A DNA stretch of 64,000 bases, from contig JANCRA010000005.1 of NCBI GenBank assembly GCA_024362935.1, positions 18,426,235 through 18,490,234 of the forward strand. The letters are read 5' to 3'. The position numbers and the translations under genes were made by a program. Shown one piece after another: positions 1 through 15,800 of this stretch. The stretch comes from Setophaga petechia (lineage: Eukaryota; Chordata; Aves; Passeriformes; Parulidae). The notes under the pieces were generated by a model that ran no database searches, was not told the origin of the DNA, and saw only the letters and a list, made by a program, of their open reading frames with translations. Every line of letters begins with the position of its first letter. The stretch's first letter is position 1.

Positions 1-765
1 TTTACAGTTAGGGAAAAAGAAAGATGATAGCTCACTTCAGCAGGGAAGGTAAAATGAGTTCTTCAATTTCAGTTTCTCTCCACTGATAGTTAGCTAATAT
101 AGTGCAGATTTAATAACATATTTCAAGAGTGCTATGACTTTTGTTCATGCACCTTACTAGAACAAATTTCAGACGTTAGATTGCTATGAGAAAACAAATT
201 ATTCCCACCTCAAAAAAACTTTGCTCCGAGTGTGTTACATCAAAAGTTGCTTAGTCTATATAGCTGTCTTTTAGGCCAAGAAGTATACATGTCCTAGACA
301 AGAACCTGCAGCTATGATTAAAACTTGTTAAGTAGAAATGTGAGTAACTAAGGTTGAATGAGGCTATAAAATTACCTTAAATAAATAGTTCTCTTATTCA
401 AGCACTTTAAAAAAAAATGTTTTCATATTACAGTGCTGGAAAAGTAGCTTCTACCTTGAGTATTAGCCAATTATCAAGAGAACATGCATTGAGCCATACT
501 TTATCCAATCTTACTACACTTTTTCCTTTACTTCTAAAGACTCATTTTATATTGAAATAGAACAATAGCTATGACTGCTAGAAACTTCATGTTGAAACAT
601 CAGCTGGAATAAACAGAAAAACATTTTGTTGCATGGATTTTCCACTTTTTTTTTGAAATCACAAAGCTGTAGGCTCTTTTAAAAGTAGTGCTTTATGAAT
701 ATACCATATTGCAGGCACACAAACTTCAAAAAGCATTGATGCAGGATTAGTGTAACAGCACATAC
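1..765. other. TTC21B intron downstream of exon 21 (partial)
   Basis: AT-rich intronic sequence with no exon, RNA gene or recognisable repeat on either strand. Confidence 0.7.
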
Positions 766-876
766 CATCGTTGCTGCTTCATTATCTTGGTCATTCTTCA
801 GCAGTAAGGAACACTGATGTTGACAGGCATCAATATCATCTTGTGAAAGATATAAACGTGCAAGTTCCAACATTGC
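766..876 (-). CDS. TTC21B: TTC21B coding exon 21 (last in window)
   Basis: 111 bp, 37 codons, phase 0: [20 protein letters not shown] and [16 protein letters not shown], bounded by ATATACAG and GTATGT. The next exon should encode a segment like MADLMFRKQDYEQA. I do not find it in 1–765, so the gene continues beyond the window. Confidence 0.96.
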
Positions 877-3800
877 CTGTATATTAAAATATTTAACTGC
901 ATGTAATTCAAAGATGAAAAAAGTTGGTTCAGTTCTGAGTATCAACCTGATCAACAGGGCTCCAGGGAAAAACTGTATCTCCACCAAAGAGAGAGCCTTT
1001 TCTGTTGTTTCCTGTGGGCTCTTGGTCAATTAATGTAATCCACTTTCATTCCCTCACCTTTTAAAAGAAACAAAACTTTTCTTCTTCTGAGGGATATTCT
1101 AAAGGTACATTGACAACAACGCTGCTCAGATAGTATTGCTCTGAAAACATCAGTATTTTGGTATGAATAATGTTCTTGGAAAAATGTAAGTGAAAGTACT
1201 TTTAAACATATTGAAAAAAACAAATACCTCATCAACATTCACCAACTAATTCTGGAGTACAAGTAAGTTTCAGAAGAAACTATTTTCTTATTTGCATTTC
1301 CAACCTACGACATCAAGACTCTCTGTGAATCCACTTCTGAGAAGCCACCACAGAGTAAACATTGACAAACTGAAATGTACACCAGCATACATTCTTAAAG
1401 CTGAAGTCCCATCATAGACTATTCTGAATGAAACGCCACAGAAAACTTTATAAACACAAGTTACCACAAAAAACTTTCATAGTGTTTATAAAGTTTTCTG
1501 TGGCATTTTATCCAGAATAGTCCTATCATAGACTGTCCTGAATGCCACAGAAAACTTTATAAACACTATGAAAGTTTCTATTGAAGCAAACAGAAGGTAA
1601 ACTATTCACAAAGCAAAATTAGCAGTAGATAAACTGTAAGTCACTCCCACTTAAATTTAAATGATGTTTTGATTTTGTTTTCAAAAGGGAGACATTTATA
1701 ATTGTATCATAATTCTTTCACTAGTTACACTTGGGAAAGGCACTTCTGAATCAGAACAGTGTTTAGAACATCCTGTTCAGAACATGCAGGCTTCTAGCAC
1801 AATTTTTAAACTGTTTTCTTCCTACTTCCTATTCTGTCCATACTCAAACATATACCATGTAATTCTGTAACAGGAAGGCAGGCGGGTAAGCACTGAAATG
1901 ATACAGGGAATGCATGCATGTCAGAACTTTAACTATAAAAGCTTTCCTTAAGCTGCTGCTCTTATGTGCACAACTCAGTGGAATACCAAAAGGCAGTCTA
2001 GGAGTCAAGGAATACTTCCTGCAGAAAGCAAAAAATAAACTGGAGTTCTACACTAGAATCTAGTGAGTGGAAGTGGTCTCTAAATCTTCAACTCCACCAC
2101 AAACAATATTATGAAATTATGTGCATGATGCAATCTGCAATACCCTTCAAGTCTCCTTCAGGAAACCACATTGCCTCTTACCTGAGCCAAGAAACAAAGT
2201 GAGGGTACTACCCACCAGATTTCACTGTGTCACACAAAACAACACAACTCCTCTGTGACATGGACTGCAATCTGTTCACATTTACCTGAATAATGCAGTA
2301 TTTCAATCCATTTGGATAAAATACAGGAGATTTTGTTCTAACGAAACAAGGTAGAGAAAGTTTCAAAGGAATTTCCAATATTTCCACATATAATTTTAAG
2401 GAAAGTAAACTCTGAAAGTGTCAAGAGACAGATGGACTTTTAACAGCTCAAAATAATATTTTGTAATCTAAAATAATTAAATTCTAATCTTGCAATGCTT
2501 TTAAAAATGAAGAAAACAGGTTCAAATCTACTGAAACTATAAAAATAGATTGAGATAACTCCTTCATACTAGTTGTGGGTAACAAAATATTTTCCTTTTG
2601 TTACTCAACAAGTAGGCAGGGAGTTATGAGAATCTCAGATTTATTTTCTAAGATGCCACCATATTCTGTGTTGCTAGTAAAGTAGGATTAAAGCAAAAAT
2701 CTTCAGTAATATCTAACAGCTATTTAGTACAAATGTCTACATCTTGTAACAATGGGAATCTCTCAGAAGTATGATTTTAGCATGAACTGAAGGGAAATCC
2801 TTTGCTGGTATTTCAGTACTGGTATGAAAGATAAAGTAAGGCTTTGATACTGACAAAAATGCCACAGCTGTACCAGTACCATGACAGGGAGTCTCCTTGC
2901 TCTTAATAGGGAAATCACCATTTTAAGGATTTTTTTTTCCCTTCTCAACTTATTTTTCTTCTCCACATCACTCCTAGAAGATGTCTTGAGAAAAGCCTGT
3001 CTCCAATACACTGAAGTTGTAGCTTTAGGAAGGACGTGGATTCTTGGAACCACAACACATGAGTTCAAATATTAAACTAAGTCATGTATTCAGCAGCTTG
3101 TGCATGTGACAGCTGTTCAATAACAAGCTATATCAAAATAAGAAATGTTCACATATGCCTAAGGATATAACATCATTATGATAACATATCATGGCAAATG
3201 AACAAAAATTGTATCTATTTATTTTTAATCTAGAAAAAACCTCACTTTAATCTTTGTGCTCATTGTAGTTATAAATTTCTTAGATTTTTGCTTCTCCCTC
3301 TCTTATCTCCAAAGCCCAGGGTTACAAAATTGTAAGAAGGAAGAGGAGGATAAAAATAAATCTGAATTTACCTGTATTCATCAACCTGTGGGAAAGAGAC
3401 TGTGCAGAGAAGAGAGAAGCAGTACAGTAACCCTGCTCAAGATCAGCAACATTTTGTGACTAAAATCAGAATCCTACCAAGCCCAGATAAAAGTAGACAC
3501 AGAAAAAAATAGAAATTGTCTGTATTGACCAAAATCACTGGGATTTCATTTCAGGGGACAAGCACCAAGCAAGATTGTTTCAATCTCCATCATTACTGGT
3601 ACCTGAAGACAGGCTCACTGTGAGCGCACGCAGACACCACTTGATGAGTCAGGAGTTCTTGTAACAGACAGAAGTTAGCAGTGCATGCAACTATTCTATC
3701 ATGACAAGCAAAGAAGGGGAGAAAGTTCAAGGTTCTATGTATATCACGAAACAGAAATAATTGCAAATTATTCTATTCTGTGGATAACTGGAAAAATGTT

Positions 3801-6800
3801 TTGCTACAACTAAAAACTGAATGGAAAAACAATGCAAAATAGTCACAGGGAGAACTGACCGTGTTATTGGTTTCACAGTGAACAAGGGCTTCTTTGTAAA
3901 ATTTAATTGCTTTTTCATAGTTTCGCTGGGCTGTTGAATGTTTTGCAATCTCAGCACAAATCTCAGCTGCTAACTGTTTCTGTGCAGGAACTGCATCCAG
4001 CTGCTCTACGTGAGCCCGTTTCAGCACTCTGCCTTGTAATTCCCGAGCCTGGGGCGGGAAAAGCAGGAAGCAGTCAAGAATTATCAAAGGAATTAATTTC
4101 ATTTATCTACTATAAAACAGTTAGCTTGTCTTTTTTTTAAGAGAAGGAAGCACTAATACTATTCTGGCTCTTACAGCCCTACCATTTTGCCTAGCAGGAA
4201 ATTAGAACTAAAGCACAAAATAACATCTGGGGAGAACTTCAGCATCTCTCTGAAAACCAAGGGAAGAGACCCATTTAAGACATTTAAGTTAGTCCTGCTG
4301 AAATCAAAATGCAGGTATTTTTGTGTAAATGAACATGGCATCAAAAAGAAAAGGAACAGGAAAATATTTCAAAGAGAATTAGGGTACAAGGAAGGACAGT
4401 TTTGAGGGCAGAAGAAAAAACAACAAAAGAACCCCAAAAGTTTTTTGAAATGTGACATAGTGAGAAACCTGAAAGAAATAAAGAAGTAGAGAAAAGAGTA
4501 AGAGAAGGAGACTGCTTAGGCAGAATTTAATGAAAGAGAACTGGGGGGAAAAAAGTCAACTTTGAGAAAGAAAGAAGTACATTATAAGTAAAAAATAAGT
4601 AAGAATTTAACAAAGACAAATCTTACCGATACTGATATTTAAACCCTCACACACAATTACCTTTCTTAACCAACCTGCAGACTTTTCTTGCTGATTAGAA
4701 GATGCTACCAAGGCTTTCCATTGCTGTTACCTTCACTTTCACAGAGTGGAGGTGTAATAGAACACAAAGTACTGACTACATCTCTTGCTAAACCTTTTTG
4801 TTGAGAAAGCATTTTCTAAGGGATTAAACCTCTAGCATCCAACTTTATATTCTTTCAAGCCTCAGTCTGAGGGATAATATTGAACTGCAAAATAAACAGA
4901 TCTTATTATAGCTATTTAATACTAATACTGCTGTTCTGCAGTACAACAGAACAACAGGTAGCCATTGAGAGCTGCTCCATTTTGCTCTGTGAATGGTTTT
5001 CAATGTCGAGCTAAAGATATTGCTATCTAGCTGTCCTCATGGCCAATTTCATTTTCACCTGATATGCTAAAACTATGTTCCACACACAAATAAAGGCAAA
5101 GTAAGATTGCAGGCTTGCATTAAAAACCTGCATTCTGATCTACAATTCAGATAACATTGCTTGCAAAAAGCTCAGACTGTGTAACACCTTATGGACATTT
5201 CACAGCAGTCACTGATGCTTTTTCCCCAGCATACACTCATTTTCCACATTCACACGAGTATTATGGTTCAAATATGGAACAAAAGTGAAACCAGAGGTAA
5301 ACATGAGGATGTTTTAAGTCTCACAGGTATTTTTGATTTTCCTCATTACCTGCTGCAATGAAACTATAGCTCTGTCAATCTTCTCCATTTTGCTGTAAAT
5401 TTTTGCCAGAAGTACCTGGTAACGTACATCTTCCATCAGAGAAGACAACTCATTAACTGTAAGAATTACATTAAACAAACATTATTCTTGAAGGAGCTGA
5501 TCCCAGGAAAGCCAAAGGAAGAAGAAACTCATCACATCATCCAGCAAAGAGCTTATATGAAAAATTCACAGCTCCATCTTACTTATTCAGAATTGTGATC
5601 TAACTTGGTGCGTTGCTGGTGGGCAGAGTATGTTGGTAGTAAGCACAGTGAACATTACAGACTACAAACAAAGGGAGATTTAAGGCCAAAGATACTGAAA
5701 GATACAAACAGAATAAAAAAAAAAATTGACTGTCTGGTCTATTAGTATTTTCAGAGACATGAGAGAAAATACTTTGATGTGAGTGAAAAAGAAATAAAGC
5801 CATTCCTGACATTTCTTGTCAAAATCCTCCTAAAAAGTCAACAAAAAATGTCCAAATTGATATAATGTGCTACTCTACATGCAAAAAGCATGAGACTCTT
5901 CAATGAAATTTCTAGCCAGACCTCAACCTTTGCCTCTTTTGCTAGAGTGTGGAATAGACATGAATTTAATAAAATAAATAAATATTTCAGTATCTACTTA
6001 AAAGCAACAGGCTGCTTTTGAATAATGGTTAAAATAAATATGCATCAATTAGTATTCGAAGAATTCAAGCCTTCCCTGGTTTAGATTGATTTTACTCTAC
6101 TGACAAAGCAGTATCTTGAGCACAGTTCCACATTAAAATATAGACACAAACAAAAATTTTGTTTTATCTTTATTAAAATTAAGGAGTTTCTAGAGCTATA
6201 TTCTATCAGAAAACTGGTCTTTAAGGGCTGTAATAGTGACATGTTATTTTACATCAGAGATTAGACTGTGTAACTTAGACCACGTAAAATCATTCCCTTC
6301 AGTATATTTCCTAAAATTCATTTTTTCCCACAAAGGATATTCTAGCATTTCCAAAAAAATTATTACATCATTCAATAATTTTCCCAATCAGCCAAAATAA
6401 ACATTTTTCTCTTAGACAATGTGCATTTATCAAAACATAAAAAAAGACATTAAAAAAAACCATTTTTGATTCATTTTAAGACCGAAGATAAGATTTTAAA
6501 GTACATGGGTCAAACTGTATTTAGTGCTAATTATTTTTTCACACTAGGAAAATCAAGCTTGAGCATGACTATTAAATTAGCCAGATCCTCAAAGGTTTAA
6601 CTAGGACAGGAATACAATGTTAAATCAGAGGACTTTTTCAGTAAGAAGTAGGTAAGATGGAAAACCAACACGCCCCTGAAAAGCGTGAAAGTGATACAGT
6701 GACGTAAGAAAACCTTCCAGAATGGACTACTAATAATACTGCTTCTCTATTCAGACAGCCACAAAGGTTAACAAATGTCATTAAACCACTGGGAAAAAAG

Positions 6801-9800
6801 TGCCCATGAACTCATTTACTCCTTAGAGTCATGCAGAAAACACAAATAACAGTAAAAAAAATTGTATATTCTCCTGTGAATTAATAACAGTCCTACCAGG
6901 ATCATGATCTAAAGCTTGCTGAAGTACTTTTTCTGCCTGTTCATATTGCTTCAGTTTCATTAAAAGCTCAGCCAAATCATAGCAAAGGAAGTTCTGTTGA
7001 CCACTTCTCACAGCAGCCTCATAGTAACCGATTGCCTTGAAGAAAGAAGCAAAAATTTGTGTATAATTTAATAACAAATCTTAAAGACAACAACCTTGTT
7101 ACTTAGGTATTCAATGGCAGGTTGTTTTACTTTTTTTTCAACGGAGAAATAATAAAACATGGGTTTCAGTGCAGGCCCAAACCCACTGCAAGTCAACAGA
7201 ACTACAACTCAACAGAACTGAAATCCACTAATGTGTGGATCTACCAACTGTGCCTTTGGCCAGATCATCTGAAGGGAATCTAAGAACTTCCTTTCAGGAC
7301 AAAATGTCTATTTTAGCACTCTGAAATAGAATACTTTTACCCAAGCAAAGCCCACATGCTGAAACAGTACTCAACTAACCTAATACATTAATTATAGAAT
7401 ACCTTTGAGTAGTTATGTGTTTTGATTAGGGCTTTTCCAATTTTACTTGCTAAAGCTGGATCTTTTGGATTTTTCTTCAAGGCCTGCTCATAGGCTTCTA
7501 TGGCTTCATCAGGCTTCAACAGTAAAATAAAAACACATATAAGTCAAAGATTAAGAGAAAAGGCGTATGAAGAAAACAAAATCTGGTAACAACTCCAGGA
7601 ACTCCAGTACTGATTCATAAGCTACAATACTTCTGAGAGAAGAGACAGTGTTGTTCCAGAAAACATTTCCTCCTTGACTTTCACCAAGTAAGCTTCTATA
7701 AGAAATGTATTTTCAACAGTTTTTAATTTAAACAGTTACTTGTAGTCAATATTTATCATTTTATATCCTAAAGCAGTTTCTGTTTGACAAACATCAATCA
7801 ATAAGCGTAACCATGCCACAATGTTTCAACTAGACAAAGTCAACAAACTACTCAAATATTCCATTCATCTCTAGCAAGCACTCACCTCTTGAATATTCAT
7901 GTATGCATCACCAAGAAGAAGAAAAGTATGAGCACTTGGCAGCTTTTCTACTAGGTCACTGGAAACAGAAGACAAAACCTAGCTCAGTATTTAACACGTC
8001 AATACTGGGATCTAAACAAGAGAAGGGCAGAACAATTTTATCCTTGGCAGATTTTAGGTTTTTATTTCTCAAAATAAACCCCAAAAAATCTGGAATATCT
8101 TTTCAAAATAAGACTTCCAATTATTGTTTTAAAAGCTACCCCATTTGCTCAAATGAGTTCATGCCACTAAATATTTCTCCTTTCTTGCAGTAGAAAGAAA
8201 AAATGAGCTCACCACGCTATCAGTAAAGATCTAGAATACTATGCACACCACAAACTTTTACCTATAGCAGGCAGCATACAACTTCTTATCTTTCCTATAC
8301 TGAAGATAGATATCTGCCATTTTTTCTTTAGCTTGTACAAAGTAAGGTTGTTCAGGTGTAATATTGCGGAGCATAGTCAAGGCATGTTTCACATCTCCTT
8401 GAGCAATTGCCAGATCTGCATTTGCAATCACCACCCTTAGCTCCTCAGGTGTTCCAGAAAATTCATTCATGGCATCTTGAATGACTATAGCAGCTTCATG
8501 CTGCAAATAATAAAAAGAATAGAATCAATTTAGCTCCTGTCATTGAACAGCCAAAAATAAAGACATTATTAGCATTTATGGGCGTTATGCAAACCAATCA
8601 AAAAAACCACAAATCATAATATCCACTTGTTTCATCACAGTATATTTTTGATTTTTTAAATAAAACTCCTGTGATATGGACTACTATAAAAAATTTTAGT
8701 AGAGAAAATTACATTTGTGTTGCATATAAATAAGTACATAAACTTCAGCTAGAGAATGTCTTTAGCACCTTAGCTGCTCCAACAGGTCCTGCTTTGTGCA
8801 GGCTGGTCTCCAAATCACAGGACAGTATGGCTTCTCTTACATTCTTATACATAGGTATTGTCCTACTGCTTATCCAGACACAGCTGATAGTAGGGATGTT
8901 GCTGCACAAAGATAAGGACATGATCCAAAACTACTGCTAACAGCATTCTGACAACAAAACAGGGATCTACATCACAGCAAATGAACATCAACAGTAAGAA
9001 ATGGTTTTTGTGGTCTCAAAATTGAACACCTGTAAACAGTTTGTTTTTCTTTGCTCTGTACAATTTAATGTAGTGAAGTTCTCAAATCAGATATTCACAT
9101 GGTGGAAGTTTTACTAAGCAAATCCTCTTGGTAAAAGAAGTGGTTTTCTATTCTGAGCTAACAGAATTGGGGATGGGAAGAGGGAATTGTTTTCAGGTGT
9201 GTTTTGTATTTTAGCAGGTTTGCCATCTTACCGGCTCTCCATTCAAGCGATGAGCTTCTACCAACTCTAGGAACACAGAGACACGATCACTTGCATCAAT
9301 TTCAATACTTTTTCCTTTTGTTTTTAAGGAAGATATAGGTTTTCTCATTCCAGGCAAATTCCTTGCCATCTGTAACGTTTTAATAGCTTCTGATATTTCT
9401 CCCATCTTCTTTTGGGTTTGGGCCTTAATTAAGTGATACATAGGATGTTCTCTCACCTTAAAAAAAAAATACGATAAAGAGTTTCCAAATTTTACTTGAT
9501 GTAAAGTATTCAAACCCCTTGCAAGATTGTTTTTTTAATATTGACTTCGGTTTCTTTTTTCCCTCCAAATACACACAAATTCAATTTCATAAATTTACTT
9601 ACAAAAATATAAGAATTGTCAAGAGTACACAAACTAGTAATTTATAAAGTTTTTTAACTACAAAGAAATTATTACAAGGGATGAGACTTTGGGACAGAAC
9701 AACATTAATCACTGCTTTATTTTAAACTAGACTGAATTTTAAGGTATTCTGAATGTCTCCCACACTGCTGGCATGCACACTTCACCAGGCTATTAATTAG

Positions 9801-12800
9801 AGGAAATAAACAATCATTATTTGGCACAAGTCCTGCATGCCATTCTTCACCTTCCTAAAACATACTTCACATGAAACAAAAAGTCTGTAAGAGAAATACA
9901 GCTCTGTGAAATGGCAAGAACCTCAGTTAGGTAGTTAATTAGACATGAATCCTCAGCTTTCACGTATCACTTGGAGAAAGGAAGTAAGATGGGACACGCT
10001 TACAAAGAAATGATAGTTTCCAGCTAAGCGGTCTCAAGACACTTGGGCACAACTCAGACCTAATGAGTGGTGTGTGTGTGTGTGTACTGTGTTCCCAACT
10101 CTCTGCTAATCCTACATGAGGTCAACAAATCAAAAATCTCATACTGTGTGTAAGACCCATGAAATGTGACTTGTGAGGTGTTAGTTTTGTCTTCATGGTA
10201 ATTTATTTGATAAATATTCAGATATCACATTCATATAAACATTTAGATATTAAATTTTTAGTGGAAGAATTATAAAAAGTTCAGTTGAAAATTATTATAT
10301 ACAAAAACACACAACTTCAGATGACTGACTGAAGAAAATTGTTTCATTCTTTTGTTAAACTCACCTCAAAATTATGGCTTAGACAAAGTTCCAAGGACTG
10401 AGAGCATAGCTTGATATTGTTTTGAGCCAAATACACCTGGGCCATCAGTAAGTGCGCCTCTGCATAAGAAGGGTTCCTTTCCAGACAGTAATGTAAATTA
10501 CTATGGGCTGCTTCAATATCCCCTAGGAAGTGGGGAAAGGAAGGGAAAATGAAAAAGTAGTTGATATGAAATACAGCTATATATATATATACACACACAT
10601 ATATGTTATATACATAGCATTTTTATTTGCCTTTTTTAAAAATAAATGTCAGCATCCAGTGAATAAACTCATATACAAAGCATTCTAAGGTTGTGACATG
10701 AAATAAAAAGTAGGTCAAAGGGATGGTATTTTCTCATTGCTCCCCCTGTAAATCATTCAACAAATTAACTTTTTGGGAAACAGTAGATAAAAAGTACTTA
10801 TTTATAGGTCTGTAAAATTAAGATACTCTCATATAAAAGACAAAGAAATGAAGAGCAAATGTTCTTCATTTAATTGTTATATAGTATTCTGCAGTGGAAG
10901 AAAAATATTCATTATTATTTACAGGCGTGAAATTAATTTTTTATATTAAATAAACTAAGGAGGTGGTTAACTACCTATTCATATAACTATTACCTGACAA
11001 GTACTTCACTTTTGCAAATAAAAAGACAGCTTGTTGAAGACCAGGCACAGTTTTTACAACAGTTTCAAGAACTGAAGCACAGTGCTTGAGAAGTGGTGAA
11101 GGAGACTGTCCAGGACTTGCAGGCTAGGAGTAAAAAAAACAAAGTAAGTAATAAAATAAAGAACGCCAACAAGCTAACAAAAACCAGCATTTGAGTCAAC
11201 AGGGTTTAGATTTACATTGCTTTTTAAGTCTGAGTTTCACTTTCAACTCCAATGAGCATTAGCAAAGCCTTGCAATTTCCTTCAGTCAATTTCCTTCAGT
11301 GTTGAGAAGAAATATAAAAAACATTTGAAATTTAAGGGGGCAACTTCTTGATATCAGCAGGAACACAAGACAGTCTCAGACTTCAAGGACAATGAAACAC
11401 TTCAGACCTGACATAAACAGAAGAGTCAGGCCATAAACATTTGGTTACACACTCTGAATTTACAGCCCAACTCATCCAACATAGCATTACTATGAATTAT
11501 ATTTCAACAAAGCTGAAGTTGGAACAAATGATGAGAAGAAAAGGTTCTGCTCCTGTCATGCACAGCCTCATCCCACACCACAGAACATATCCATACTGCT
11601 AGCAACAAACTGAAAACAGAAGCTGAAATACAGCTGCTCTCATGCACACTGCCAGTACAATATGCCATGTTTTAATTGCTTTTTATCAGAAACATTATTC
11701 CTTTCCCTCTATTACTTTAGCTAATCGCTGGTTTATACATTAAAAAAGGAAAAGGCAACGTAAGCATCATTCTGTTCACAAATAGTATTTTCACAGGACC
11801 CAAAACCAAAATGGAAGCCTCCACCACCTAGCCAACTCCACACTTTCAAACACCTGTGGTCCTTTTTTGCAATTAAGAGATAAAGGAAACTTCAGAGAAA
11901 GCCTGTCTTTTCTTCTGAAAACCTTTCTATGGACAAAAATGCAGAAAAGCAGTTTTAACTCCATTGCTGTTCAGTATTTCTGGAACGTATCCCAGGGAAA
12001 TCTTCAGATAAGAGCAAAACCTCAGAGAATGTCACTTTCTATCATGGCCATCTGTGACATGAAAATGTCACTGCTACTGATGTTTTAGACTTTGAAATAT
12101 TGTCGTTTTCTTATAGATGGTGAGGCAGTTCACAACAATGGAAACCTACTTGTTTTCCTGTTAAGATTTTAAAACTGTACATAAACATATTTATGAAAAG
12201 GTTCTATGATTAGGCTAGAAATAATGACAGGATAACAGAAGTCAGCTCCCAGCTATTTCAGAAGAATATTCTATTTAAGGAAGACACTATTTAAAGAAAC
12301 TTTTATTGTGTTTCTTCTGCTTTAAAGACGTCAGGTCCCCATTCAATTTATTAAGTTCTACATGCCTTTGTTGCTAAAACTAGAGCACACAAATTCAGCC
12401 ACCTAAGTGAGATTTTTCACTGGAATAAACAATAATATAAAAAGGCAGTATTCCACTGATTTTTACCAACATACAAAAGAAAGAATTTATGTATATTGAA
12501 AAAATATCCTAAGCCAACAAAAATATTTCATGGATAGGGTGGTCAGTGTGAACATCCTAGTTTCATAATGTGATAGCTCGATTCACTGTATCATTACAGT
12601 CTCCTAAGAGATACTAAGACAGTGCAACTACACACACAGAATGCATTGAATAAATATCCCAAGTTTTCTCAGGTGTCATTACTGCCACTTGCTCGCTTCA
12701 CAAAATGTGTATTTTTATCATTGCTTTGACTAAAAAGTGGTGTAATATCCCAAAACATATTCTTACTTCAAATAAATTCACATTTTAAAAGGGAAAATTT

Positions 12801-15800
12801 TCTATTTTTTTGCTTCATGATTAACTGTTCTCAAAATGAAAAATTCCCATTCTTAGACAGATGCAATCTATAGGTGCTTACCTGTGCTGGACAAAAATTA
12901 AGATATTCTCTAATAATTTCTAGCAAGAAATCAGGGTTTAGTTTTTCAAAATATTCCACACCAAGAGGAAATCCATGCAATGATGAAAAGTGAGTATCCA
13001 GAACATCATTCAATAAAGCAAAAATGTCTTCTTGTCTCTTCTGTTTTTTCATAGCTAGGACTGCATGCAGGAAAGATAATTCCTACAGAAAAGAAAAAAC
13101 AAACACAAACCCTCAAACATTCTGCATATTCCAGATACATTCATCTGCTACTCGTGTAATGCTACAAAATTATTAATGTTAGCCATTTCTTCTTTATATT
13201 TAGGGATAGTCTAAGACATTTAGCATGTTGTAAAAGACACAATGATTATTCTATCAATTAATTCCTTTAATTTGTGCAAGAACCTTTACATTTGTCTGAT
13301 CACAAAACCCTGGAAATAATTAGTATTTGTCCCTCCCTGACATATCAAAATTATGTTCAGAGAAAAAACACAGCTAGAAAGTGATGCTATTACTCTGCAA
13401 GCAAACAGCCTGGTTGCCAAGTTAAACAACACATTGACTTAAATAAAAAGAAAAACTGAAACTTAGACTTAACAGTACCCCATTACGAATGCTCCACTCA
13501 AGTGACTGAAATGTAGAAGGTGTAACAGTTAGAAGGCCACAGTTCAGATTGTAATCAAAGTATCTCAGTAAAGAAAGATGCCTCCTACCCCAGATTTCCC
13601 AATGGACTGCTGAATTTCATTAAGAAACTCCAACTGATGCTCTGCATCTTCTAATTGCCCTTGTATTAGCTGGCAACGGATAATTCCTGTAACACATGGA
13701 AAGACTTTATTGTCAATCCATCCTCCTAGTCAAGCACATGCTTCCTTTTCCAGAACTAACTTTTCCTCTCCTCAATCTTTTCATAAAGCAGTGACAGGAA
13801 AAGAAAGAATGGATCAAGACTTATGGTAATGCCAATTTTACATACTCAGAAAAACCTGGGGTAGGTGATACATGATTGATACATTAATACGCTATATAGC
13901 AGTTTGAAAAGGTTTGAAATCTTCAACTGATTCTAGACTAAGCAGAAGCACCATAAAGTCTGGCTTCTAAATTCAGAACAAGTGCAAGAAGGAAAACAAC
14001 CTCAAGCACACACACAAACCATTCCTGCAATCTAAAGTTTTAATACTGTTTAAGGCCATGGTACAGTCAAGGAGGAAAAAATACAGGGAAAAATCTGACA
14101 GGCAAATATGACACATTTACTCTTCATTTTCTTGATACGTATGAGACTATAGAGTGGGAGTTTTTTGCAACACACACATCTAAAGTATGATGCTTTGACT
14201 AGATTATGTTTTTCAAGCTAATTTGGACAAAATAAGGACATGGACAGCTTGTTCCACCATGCCATTGATTTTCTTATTTTTGTAACGGCTAAGAGTTCTC
14301 TAGTTCTTTGGTACTACAGAAATTAAATAATAAAGTCAGTAAAATACAGCAAAACACCTGTTCCTATTATTAGTTTGAGAGCTCTAATTTAGAACAGAAA
14401 AGATTAATTTTTTAATAAGCAAGACCAAAAGACATATTCAATAAGGAGACACTGTTGCCACAAGGAAGAAAGCACACAATGAATCTGAGAAAACAACCCA
14501 GTGCTCCTGTTCTAACAATTCTGGATTTTCCTAGTACCAGTAATAGGAAAATTTGAACAAAAAAACATTGTCTAGTAAAAACCAAAAGGAAGTTTAAGAC
14601 CTTACCAGTTAGTGCAGAAACACTTGTTTCATCAAGTGTCATAGCAGTCTTGTACCATTTCTGAGCTTCTTTCACTTTCCCTTGTAAAATCATTTGGTAG
14701 CCAAGTTCAGTAGCAAATTCTGCATTGTCAGATGCCAAATCAAATGCTCTTTGTACTAAGGTTTGTGTGTGCTGAAGGATGAGCTGGTTCCGGCCACACT
14801 AATGGTAAGAACAATCTTTAAGCCTTAAGCTTTGCTTAGGTTTTGGATTCAATTAGACAAACACACTGAATATAGCCAGAGCAGTAGAGACATCATCATC
14901 TAAGAATAAATTAGCCTGCAGGAATTCTATAAAAACTGTGACATTAATGTGGGATGGATTCAAACATAAATATACAATACCATACAATAAGTAATAGTTG
15001 TTTTGAGTGCTTCTTTATAGCAACTTTTGATAAATACAGAGATTAAAGAAACCTTCACTTTCAAGGTTACATGATTAACCTTGTCAGTTTTGTACAGTAA
15101 GAAGATGGTTGGTGAACATTTGAGTGTATTTTCACTGTTTCTCACTTAAAACCATTTTTGGAACGAGATGGCTTAAACATTGTAACTCATGCTGCATATA
15201 AGACTTGAAAAATATGGTTACCTAGGCTATATGAGTTAATCTATTTCAATTGTCCACAATTTTCTACTTTTTAGCAGATATTTAATATCTGCCTACCAAA
15301 AAATAGAAGAAAACCAGGATACATAGACAGCTGTATGCTGCTTCAGGAAAAAAAAAGCATACTCACTGTTCTACTGAAAGCTAAAGCCATTTTACAGAAT
15401 AGTTCAGAATTACGTGGTTCTAATCTATCCAGTGCTTTAATCAGGTCTCCTAGTCTTGCTGAAGCCTTGGAGAAAAAGCAATAATATAATAAGTAATAGA
15501 AAGAATTAACAAATTAGGACAATCAAACAGTTTTCACTATAAAGTGCTCACATTTTTACTATGCGTAATATCTTGAAATGTAAATTATGAGGTTTTCAGG
15601 CTGAGGAGTTAGACTTGAGAATTCCAATGCAAATACTTTGGAATAGTAAAGTGACAATAAAGCAAACCATGTGTCCTTTATCCATGCTCTAAAAAGGTGA
15701 AAGGCTTGGGTTAAGTCTGGTATAACAGAGGAGTCCCACAAAGCAAGATAGTCTGAGGAATCTGATCGGTGAATCCTGTTTGGTCTTCAGTGTGATACAC

